This document shows positions 16,205-22,959 of a stretch of 49,461 nt of DNA, piece after piece (positions within the stretch are counted from its first letter, which is position 1; every line of letters starts with the position of its first letter). The DNA comes from an uncultured Bacteroidota bacterium (GTDB lineage Bacteria > Bacteroidota > Bacteroidia > Flavobacteriales > Flavobacteriaceae). Below the pieces are notes generated by a model. It was not told the origin of the DNA, ran no database searches, and saw only the letters and a list, made by a program, of their open reading frames with translations. Both the position numbers and the translations under genes were made by a program. The stretch lies in contig CAJWUI010000009.1 in assembly GCA_913047695.1 (NCBI GenBank), positions 1-49,461 on the forward strand, in the 5' to 3' direction.

Positions 16205-16921
16205 ATGTCAAGAATGTTAATAATTATAATCACAATACTTTCCTTTAATACTTTATACTCACAAATACTTACAAATGATTATAATTTTTTGTTTCCACAA
16301 AGCAATCTCGAAATAAAATATCATGATGAATGGGGAGCTAAAAACTATAAACACACAATAAATAACTTTAAAAAAAATCCATTAAAGTTCAATCAAATTG
16401 TTTTTTTGGGAAATAGCATAACAGCTGAAGGAGGCAATTGGGGAGAAAAATTAAATTCCCCAAACGTCAGAAACAGAGGAATCGCGGGAGATGTCACCGA
16501 TGGTATTTTAGCAAGGATTGATGAAATTATTTATTTTAAATCTAAGGCCATTTTTTTACTAATTGGAATAAATGATTTGTGGAATTTTTCACCTGGCATC
16601 CCATCTACCAAATACATTAGCAAAAATATTTTAAAAATTGTTAAAGAAATAAAAAACGGATCAACTGAAACACAAGTTTACGTTCAAACAATTCTGCCAA
16701 CGTCAAAAAGTATTTTTGTTGAAAGCATTAACAAGATAAATAATACTATTAAATCAAAATCCTCAAAATTTAATTTTACTGTTATTGACTTGCATTCATA
16801 TTTTGTAAATAATGATGGGTTGATTAAAAGGGAATTAACTACGGACGGAATACATCTGAACTCGAAAGGTTATCAAGTTTGGGTTGAAATTGTTAGACCA
16901 ATTATATCAAGCCTGAAATAA
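16205..16921 (+). CDS. Secreted SGNH/GDSL-family hydrolase
   Basis: A 238-residue exported protein (signal peptide ending TLYSQ). The four SGNH blocks are visible: FLGNSIT with catalytic Ser71, NRGIAGD with the oxyanion Gly, IGINDLW with Asn123, and TTDGIHLNSKGY with Asp214 and His217. The spacing matches GDSL-type acylhydrolases that remove acetyl or acyl groups from carbohydrates or lipids; several platelet-activating-factor acetylhydrolase-like members look the same. A second ATG at 16214 is an equally possible start. It is divergent from the susC-like gene, so it may share a regulatory region with it. Confidence 0.88.
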   Translation: MSRMLIIIITILSFNTLYSQILTNDYNFLFPQSNLEIKYHDEWGAKNYKHTINNFKKNPLKFNQIVFLGNSITAEGGNWGEKLNSPNVRNRGIAGDVTDGILARIDEIIYFKSKAIFLLIGINDLWNFSPGIPSTKYISKNILKIVKEIKNGSTETQVYVQTILPTSKSIFVESINKINNTIKSKSSKFNFTVIDLHSYFVNNDGLIKRELTTDGIHLNSKGYQVWVEIVRPIISSLK

Positions 16922-17003
16922 CTTTTTATTTGATTAACATTCAAGTTTAGATTAATTAACGGTTTAAATTTAAAGATTAAAATTCAACCAAAAATTAAAA
17001 AAA

Positions 17004-17065
17004 GTGGGGCTCGAGCAATATCATGTGATCAAGAATAATTGAATTTCAATATCACTTTGCCCCAC
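17004..17065 (+). other. Nested inverted repeat in a 346-base gene-free gap (possible structured RNA or DNA element)
   Basis: The gap 16922-17267 holds no gene I can support. Within it GTGGGGC (17004-17010) pairs with GCCCCAC (17059-17065). Inside, GTGAT (17025-17029) pairs with ATCAC (17051-17055), and ATTG (17038-17041) pairs with CAAT (17047-17050). The 3' arm is nearly continuous while the 5' arm has two large asymmetric loops. The G+C-rich stems stand out in very AT-rich surroundings. A further small palindrome (ACATG, GTG, CATGT) follows at 17064-17076. There is no T-run, so it is not an ordinary terminator. Strand is assigned arbitrarily. Confidence 0.45.
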
Positions 17066-17267
17066 ATGGTGCATGTTAAAAAAAATCTCCAAAAACTTTT
17101 AATTAAAAACAATACCTAAGGATATTTAAAGGCTATATAACAATTAGCAAAACTTATGAATTAAAAAAAAATCAATTAGTAATAAATTCCTTAAATAATT
17201 TTCATCTTAACCCCTCAAGTTGAATTTATTATTATTTAAATAAAATATTTTTTTAAATTGTATTGAA

Positions 17268-18524
17268 ATGAATAAAAGAAACTTCTTAAAAAATATTGGA
17301 GCGATTGGATTATTGCCATTTAGCAATCAGTTGTATTTGGATAACAAAGAAACTTTATTTTCTGATAAAAATAGTTACAATGAATCGGATTTCTGGAAAT
17401 TAGTAAGAAGTCAGTATAATTTACATCCTGACTTTATTAATCTAGAAAGTGGGTATTATAATATTATTCCCAAACCAACTCTCACAAAACAAATCGAACA
17501 TATTAATAGAATAAACCTTGAGGGATCCTTCTACATGAGAAATAATCGCTTTGAAGATAAATCAATGGTAACTAATGAGCTTTCAAAAGTTGTTAACTGT
17601 CCCGCTGAGAATCTTGTTATTACTAGAAATGCAACTGAGTCTTTGGATCTAGTAATTAGTGGGTTCCCCTGGAAAGAAAAAGATGAAGTAATTTTTGCAC
17701 TGCAAGATTATGGTTCAATGCAAGATATGTTTGAACAAATTGGAAAAAGATACAATGTTATTTTGAAAAAAGTTTCAATACCAAATCATCCTTTAAACGA
17801 TGAGGAAATAGTATCTATCTATAAAAATCAAATAACAGCAAAAACTAAACTTATTATGGTCAGTCATATGATAAATATAACTGGCCAAATTTTACCCGTT
17901 AAAAAAATATGCCATATGGCAAAAAATTATGGAGTTCAAGTTTTAGTAGATGGTGCGCATTGTGTCGGACATTTTGATTTCAAAATTGACGAATTAGGTT
18001 GTGATTATTATGGTTCTAGTCTTCATAAATGGTTAGCAACTCCACTTGGAGCTGGTCTTTTGTATGTAGATACAAAACATATACCAAATATTTGGCCATT
18101 GATAGCTGATCATGAAAAAAATCCAAAAAAAATTCAACGCTTGAGTCATACGGGAACTCATCCTTGTAGTACTGATTTAAGTATAATAGATTCTATCGAA
18201 TATTTGAATTGGATTGGTATAAAAAGAAAAGAGAAAAGATTACATTATTTAAAATCTTATTGGGTAGATGCCTTAAAAGATAACCCTAGAATAATAATAA
18301 ATACCCCATACGATAGCAAAAGAAGCTGTGGTATAGGAAATGTTGGAATTAGAAACATAAAGCCAGATATACTAGCAAAACGTCTTTATGAAGAATTCAA
18401 GATATTTACTGTGGCTATAGATTATGCTAATGTTAAAGGATGTAGGATTACACCTAACATATTCAACAATACTCAAGAATTAGATAGTTTTATTTCAGCG
18501 ATGCAAACTTTGGCAGACACCTGA
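17268..18524 (+). CDS. Class V aminotransferase-fold PLP enzyme (isopenicillin-N-epimerase-like)
   Basis: A 418-residue fold-type I PLP enzyme of aminotransferase class V. Motifs: ITRNATESLDLVI (cofactor phosphate loop), VDGAHCVGH with Asp228 and His231 stacking on PLP, and GSSLHKWLATPLGAG with the Schiff-base Lys254. The arrangement is closest to isopenicillin N epimerase/cysteine-desulfurase-like secreted members. The N-terminus MNKRNFLKNIGAIGLLPF looks like a signal sequence with a degenerate KR pair, similar to the Tat-exported RRxFLK pattern, so export after cofactor loading is possible but not certain. The substrate is unknown. A Kazal-type lipoprotein gene begins four bases after its stop. 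Confidence 0.82.
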   Translation: MNKRNFLKNIGAIGLLPFSNQLYLDNKETLFSDKNSYNESDFWKLVRSQYNLHPDFINLESGYYNIIPKPTLTKQIEHINRINLEGSFYMRNNRFEDKSMVTNELSKVVNCPAENLVITRNATESLDLVISGFPWKEKDEVIFALQDYGSMQDMFEQIGKRYNVILKKVSIPNHPLNDEEIVSIYKNQITAKTKLIMVSHMINITGQILPVKKICHMAKNYGVQVLVDGAHCVGHFDFKIDELGCDYYGSSLHKWLATPLGAGLLYVDTKHIPNIWPLIADHEKNPKKIQRLSHTGTHPCSTDLSIIDSIEYLNWIGIKRKEKRLHYLKSYWVDALKDNPRIIINTPYDSKRSCGIGNVGIRNIKPDILAKRLYEEFKIFTVAIDYANVKGCRITPNIFNNTQELDSFISAMQTLADT

Positions 18525-18528
18525 TTAT

Positions 18529-18774
18529 TTGAAAGTCTTTTGCAACAACATAACAATTTTAATTCTAAGCTTAATTATATCGTTTTCAGCTTGTAGTAAA
18601 CCTATTGATGAAAATGATGAATCTAATTGCATTGATAAAAGTTTAATTGATTCATCAGCTGTATGCTATGAGATTTATGACCCTGTTTGCGGTTGTAATG
18701 AAGTAACTTATTCAAATGACTGTATTGCAGAAAACAATGGTGTACTTATTTTTGAAAAGGGATCTTGCAATTAA
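18529..18774 (+). CDS. Kazal-domain lipoprotein
   Basis: An 81-residue predicted lipoprotein starting with TTG at 18529 (no ATG gives a signal peptide). The lipobox FSAC has Cys22. The mature part has six Cys (34, 46, 54, 56, 65, 80) in the Kazal-type arrangement, with the signature YDPVCGCNEVTYSNDC. Kazal domains inhibit serine proteases by inserting a loop into the active site; the bacterial lipoprotein versions have not generally been shown to inhibit anything. It starts four bases after the PLP-enzyme stop, suggesting co-transcription. Confidence 0.8.
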   Translation: MKVFCNNITILILSLIISFSACSKPIDENDESNCIDKSLIDSSAVCYEIYDPVCGCNEVTYSNDCIAENNGVLIFEKGSCN

Positions 18775-18823
18775 GGTGAGTTTTAATAGTTTTAATATAA
18801 AATTCTAGAATTATATTTTCAAA

Positions 18824-19102
18824 ATGAAGGCATTAACTAACGAAGAAATAAATATCAAAATAGCAGAAATAGATAGCTGGAAAGTTGTCGGTGGATCGCT
18901 TCAAAAGGAATTTGAGTTTGTAAACTTTTTAAAGGCTATTGAATTTATCAACCAAATAGCTGAGGTTGCTGAAGAACAGGAACATCATCCAGTTATAACA
19001 AATAGCTACAACTATCTTAAAATTGAATTGAAAACCCATGATGTAAATGGGATATCAGATAAAGATTTCAAGCTTGCAAAAACGATTGATAATCTAAACT
19101 AG
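18824..19102 (+). CDS. phhB: Pterin-4a-carbinolamine dehydratase
   Basis: A 92-residue protein of the PCD/DCoH family, a normal length. The active-site signature is complete: EEQEHHPVITNSYNYLKIEL with His54-His55-Pro56, then KTHDVNGISDKDFKLA with His72. The enzyme regenerates the pterin cofactor after aromatic amino acid hydroxylation by dehydrating 4a-hydroxytetrahydrobiopterin. No hydroxylase gene is in the window. The last four bases overlap the end of the convergent DUF1080 gene. Confidence 0.93.
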   Translation: MKALTNEEINIKIAEIDSWKVVGGSLQKEFEFVNFLKAIEFINQIAEVAEEQEHHPVITNSYNYLKIELKTHDVNGISDKDFKLAKTIDNLN

Positions 19103-19689
19103 AGTTCATTAACAATTAGATTTCGCCAGCGAACTTTTATACCACCTCCATCATGGATTTGAAGTGCAATTGAACCCTTTCCTTTGCCAATCATTTCATC
19201 TTCCAATGAAATCATCGAGATGCCATTAAGCCAACTTTGAATAAGATTACCTACTACCCTGATCCGCATTTTGTTCCATTTGCCCATTTTCAATACTTTA
19301 TCTTTTTCTTTGTCGGGCTTAATCAACCATTCACGTCCATACGATTCATAAACTCCTCCTGTATCATTTCCTGGTGGTGCAACTTCAACTTGCCATCCAC
19401 TTACTTTTGTTCCTTCAAATGTTGATCTTATAAAAACTCCACTATTCCCATTTGCCTCTTGTTTAAACTCAACTGTTAAATCAAAGTCATCGTAAAATTT
19501 TTCTGTAGATAAATATCCATATCCTTTATCTGGTCCACTTTCACATATTAATAAACCATCCTCAACATACCATAGTTCAGTTCCGTGAATATTCCATCCA
19601 TCAAGATTTCTACCATTAAATAAAGATTCTTGTGCTGTTAAAGATATAGTTGTTAGTATAAGGGTTATATTTAAAAGTAATTTTTTCAT
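19099..19689 (-). CDS. Secreted DUF1080 (3-keto-disaccharide hydrolase-like) protein
   Basis: A 196-residue exported protein (signal peptide ending SLTAQ) consisting of one DUF1080 domain, a concanavalin-like beta-sandwich. Family landmarks: LFNGRNLDGW at the start of the mature protein, YGYLSTEKFYDDFDLTVEFK, GNSGVFIRS, GWQVEVAPPG and GSIALQIHDGGGIKVRWRNL at the end. Some characterised members hydrolyse 3-keto-glycosides, and others remain untested. It is convergent with the pterin dehydratase and has its own short upstream region shared with the acylase gene at 19744. Confidence 0.9.
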   Translation of the reverse strand: MKKLLLNITLILTTISLTAQESLFNGRNLDGWNIHGTELWYVEDGLLICESGPDKGYGYLSTEKFYDDFDLTVEFKQEANGNSGVFIRSTFEGTKVSGWQVEVAPPGNDTGGVYESYGREWLIKPDKEKDKVLKMGKWNKMRIRVVGNLIQSWLNGISMISLEDEMIGKGKGSIALQIHDGGGIKVRWRNLIVNEL

Positions 19690-19743
19690 TGGTTTAAATA
19701 TTTTGAGTATAATCCTAAAAATAACATATTAAAATAAATTTTT

Positions 19744-21807
19744 ATGGGTAAAATATTTTTTTTGTTTGTCAACCTGTTTTCCTTATCCAATCTTCTGATT
19801 TCTCAAATCAATCCTGAGGATATAGATATTATACGTGACAAATTTGGAGTCCCACATATTTTTGCAAAAACAGACAGTGAGGTAGCCTATGGTTTGGCTT
19901 GGGCACACGCTGAAGATGATTTTAAAACTATCCAGATAGGATATTTGGCAGGTAATAATCTTTTATCAAAATATTTGGGAAATAAAGGCCTAGGAGCAGA
20001 TTTTGTAACTCAATTTATTGGTTCTGAAGAATTATTTGATAAAAAATATATGTCTGACATAACACCAGAATACAAAATTATTGTAAAATCATATGCGGAG
20101 GCTTTAAACCGATATGCTGAACTAAATCCTGATGAAGTTTTAATTACTGAGCTGTTTCCAATTACTGAGAAAAAAATGCTTCGCTATGCTCAGCTTCAGC
20201 TTTTTGTTTCATCTAAAGGAGATATGTGGGTCTCAAAAATTATAAGTAATAATATTTCAACAAAAATAGATAAAACTGAAAATTATATAGGATCAAATAT
20301 GTTTGCCTTTAACAGCCAAAAAACTACTGACGGGGATACCTATTTTGCTATAAATACTCATCAACCATTGGATGGCCCTGTTTCTTGGTATGAAGCTCAC
20401 CTTTGTAGTGAAGAAGGAACAAATATTTTAGGAGCTTTATTTGCAGGTAGTCCTAATATTCTAATCGGTACAAACGAAAATTTAGCATGGACACATACTG
20501 TAAACGAACCGGATAAAACTGATGTTTTTGTCTTAGAAATGCATCCTAAGGACAAACTGAAGTATAGAGTCGATGAAAAATATTTATCACTGATTGAAAA
20601 GAAAGCTATTCTTAGATATAATCTTTTTGGTATACCTATTAGAATAAAAAAGAAATATTATAAAAGTATTTATGGACCAACATTAAAAAATAAAAGTGGA
20701 TTTTATGCTGTAAGAACACCTGCTCTTTTTGAGATAAGGGCATTAAATCAATGGTGGCTTATGAATAAAGCCAAAAACTTTAGTGAATTTTATAAAATAC
20801 TTAAAATGAAAGCCCTACCCGGGTATAATGTAGGATATGCAGATAAAAATGATACGATATTTTACATGTCTAATGGACTCATACCTAAAAGAGAAAAAGG
20901 TTACAATTGGGCACATGTTGTTCCAGGAAACACCCGAAAAACATTATGGACTCAAAATTATGACATTGAAGATCTGCCGCAAGTATTACAGCCGAAATCA
21001 GGCTATTTTTATAATGCTAATCATACACCTTTTCACTCTTCCGGGTCAGGTGACAATCCAGACCCTAAAAAGTTTGATGAAAACATGGGTTTTGAAAAAT
21101 TCGACAATAACAGATCTACAAGAATAAAAAAACTTATTGATAACCACGAAAAAATAAACTACACTAATTTCAAAAAAATTAAATATGACAGAAAATATCC
21201 CATTCCTTATAATTTCAGTTGGATGAATATCAACCATTTGGAAAATTTAGATCCTAAAAAATATCCAGATATTTCAGACTTAATAATACGTTTGCAAAAA
21301 TGGGATAGGAATGCAGATTCAAATTCTTTAGGAGCAGGAACATTTGCCGTATTTTATAATGAATTAAGGCCTTATTACAAAAAATTGAGTGGAGAAAAAA
21401 TTTTCCCCCCTTCTTTTATCATAAATGCTTTGAGAAGCACAAAAAAGTATTTGCTGAAAAATTTTAAAACAACAGAGGTAATGTTAGGTGATTATCAAAA
21501 ATTAGTAAGAGGAAATAAAATACTTCCTATATTCGGACTCCCTGATGTGATTACTGCCATGTCCTCAAAACCTTACAAAGATGGAAAAGTTAAAGTAGTA
21601 AGTGGGGAATCATACATTGAATTAATACGATTTTCAAAAAAAGGTCCTGAGATAGAATCAATAATTTCATACGGTAGCTCGGATCGTCCTGACTCAGAGC
21701 ATTATAGTGATCAAATGGAACTTTATTCAAAGTTTAAAACAAAAAAAATGACCCTTGATAAGAAGCAAATTTATTCTAATGCCGAAAAAATTTATCATCC
21801 CAAATAA
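19744..21807 (+). CDS. Penicillin-acylase-family Ntn hydrolase (secreted)
   Basis: A 687-residue precursor of the penicillin amidase/acyl-homoserine-lactone acylase family. The signal peptide ends near LLISQ. The alpha-chain begins with IDIIRDKFGVPHIFAKTDSEVAYGLAWAHAEDDF, the standard opening. Autocleavage is expected before Ser184 in YIGSNMFAF, which becomes the N-terminal nucleophile of the beta chain; family members need this Gly-Ser-Asn context. Later motifs include the NTHQP and WTHTVNEPDKTDVFVLE segments of the oxyanion region. It probably hydrolyses an amide-linked acyl group in the periplasm; quorum-signal degradation is possible but not shown. It is convergent with bshA, four bases away. 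Confidence 0.88.
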   Translation: MGKIFFLFVNLFSLSNLLISQINPEDIDIIRDKFGVPHIFAKTDSEVAYGLAWAHAEDDFKTIQIGYLAGNNLLSKYLGNKGLGADFVTQFIGSEELFDKKYMSDITPEYKIIVKSYAEALNRYAELNPDEVLITELFPITEKKMLRYAQLQLFVSSKGDMWVSKIISNNISTKIDKTENYIGSNMFAFNSQKTTDGDTYFAINTHQPLDGPVSWYEAHLCSEEGTNILGALFAGSPNILIGTNENLAWTHTVNEPDKTDVFVLEMHPKDKLKYRVDEKYLSLIEKKAILRYNLFGIPIRIKKKYYKSIYGPTLKNKSGFYAVRTPALFEIRALNQWWLMNKAKNFSEFYKILKMKALPGYNVGYADKNDTIFYMSNGLIPKREKGYNWAHVVPGNTRKTLWTQNYDIEDLPQVLQPKSGYFYNANHTPFHSSGSGDNPDPKKFDENMGFEKFDNNRSTRIKKLIDNHEKINYTNFKKIKYDRKYPIPYNFSWMNINHLENLDPKKYPDISDLIIRLQKWDRNADSNSLGAGTFAVFYNELRPYYKKLSGEKIFPPSFIINALRSTKKYLLKNFKTTEVMLGDYQKLVRGNKILPIFGLPDVITAMSSKPYKDGKVKVVSGESYIELIRFSKKGPEIESIISYGSSDRPDSEHYSDQMELYSKFKTKKMTLDKKQIYSNAEKIYHPK

Positions 21808-21811
21808 AAGA

Positions 21812-22948
21812 TTAATAATTTATAGTGGCTACTGCATCATTATAAATTCTTTCGTAGGAATTAACAACCGATTCTAAATCAAATTTTTTTGCTTGTAATT
21901 GGGCTTGTTTTTTAAACAATTTGTGCTTTTGCGGATTGCTTAAAAGTGACATTGCATTATTAATCATAGAATCGATATCTCCTACATTAGAAATAAAACC
22001 AGTTTTACCATCTAAATTTACCTCAGGTATGCCTCCAGCATTTGATGAAATTATTGGAACTCCATGAGACATAGCTTCTAGTGCTGAAAGTCCAAAACTT
22101 TCCTTTTCAGAAGGTAAAAGAAAAAGATCTGAATAACATAAAATTTTATCTATTTCATTACTATTTCCAAGAAATAAAACTTTATCCTTCAATTTATTAT
22201 CACTAACATACCGTAAAGCTTTCCTTTTTTCAGGCCCCTCACCTACCATCATAAGTTTTGAATTAATTTTTGAATTGATGCCTTTAAAAATATTTATAAC
22301 ATCTATAACCCTTTTTAATGGTCTGAAATTACTAATATGAGTTAAAATCTTCTCTTCTTTTTCAGCTAGGAGCGTTCGTTTACAGGGCTTTTCTTTTGAA
22401 TTTATTGCCTCCAGATCAATAAAATTTGGAATTACATCAATTTTCTTTTTTATGTCGAATAAATTCAATGTATCATCCTTCAAGCTTTTTGAAACCGCAG
22501 TTACCCTATCTGAATGATTAATACTAAAAGTTACAGCAGGTCGATAAAAAGGGTGACTTCCAACTAAAGTTATATCAGTTCCATGAAGAGTTGTTACAAT
22601 TGGAATCTCAATACCAATATCAAAAAGCATTTTTTTTGCCATATATGCTGCATAAGCGTGTGGAATTGCATAATGTACATGAAGTAAATCAATTTTATTG
22701 GATTTAATTACGTCAACAAGTCTACTCGACAAAGCAAGCTCGTAGGGCTGATATTTAAATAAGGGGTAGTCTGGCACATTAACTTCATGAAAATGGATTT
22801 TCGAGTCATTTAATGTTTCTAGTCGAACAGGAAGATTATAGGTAATAAAATGAATATTGTGCCCTCTTTTACCAAGTGCTAATCCGAGTTCAGTAGCTAC
22901 TACTCCGCTTCCTCCAAAAGTAGGATAACAAACAATGGCTATATTCAA
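21812..22948 (-). CDS. bshA: N-acetyl-alpha-D-glucosaminyl L-malate synthase
   Basis: A 378-residue GT4 glycosyltransferase, the first enzyme of bacillithiol synthesis, joining GlcNAc from UDP-GlcNAc to L-malate. The opening CYPTFGGSGVVATELGLALG and the segment VTTLHGTDITLVGSHPFYRP are specific to BshA. The donor-binding motif is SEKESFGLSALEAMSHGVPI (ExxxxxxxE). The length matches known BshA. It is cytosolic. It is the last gene of a long minus-strand block and starts 11 bases after the GH3-fusion stop. bshB and bshC are not in the window. Confidence 0.93.
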   Translation of the reverse strand: MNIAIVCYPTFGGSGVVATELGLALGKRGHNIHFITYNLPVRLETLNDSKIHFHEVNVPDYPLFKYQPYELALSSRLVDVIKSNKIDLLHVHYAIPHAYAAYMAKKMLFDIGIEIPIVTTLHGTDITLVGSHPFYRPAVTFSINHSDRVTAVSKSLKDDTLNLFDIKKKIDVIPNFIDLEAINSKEKPCKRTLLAEKEEKILTHISNFRPLKRVIDVINIFKGINSKINSKLMMVGEGPEKRKALRYVSDNKLKDKVLFLGNSNEIDKILCYSDLFLLPSEKESFGLSALEAMSHGVPIISSNAGGIPEVNLDGKTGFISNVGDIDSMINNAMSLLSNPQKHKLFKKQAQLQAKKFDLESVVNSYERIYNDAVATINY

Positions 22949-22959
22949 ATTTTTATCTT

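Noticed and set aside
17004..17076. Nested hairpin considered as a transcription terminator or known riboswitch
   Set aside because: No T-run follows on either strand at a suitable position and the stems match no riboswitch class I can recognise.
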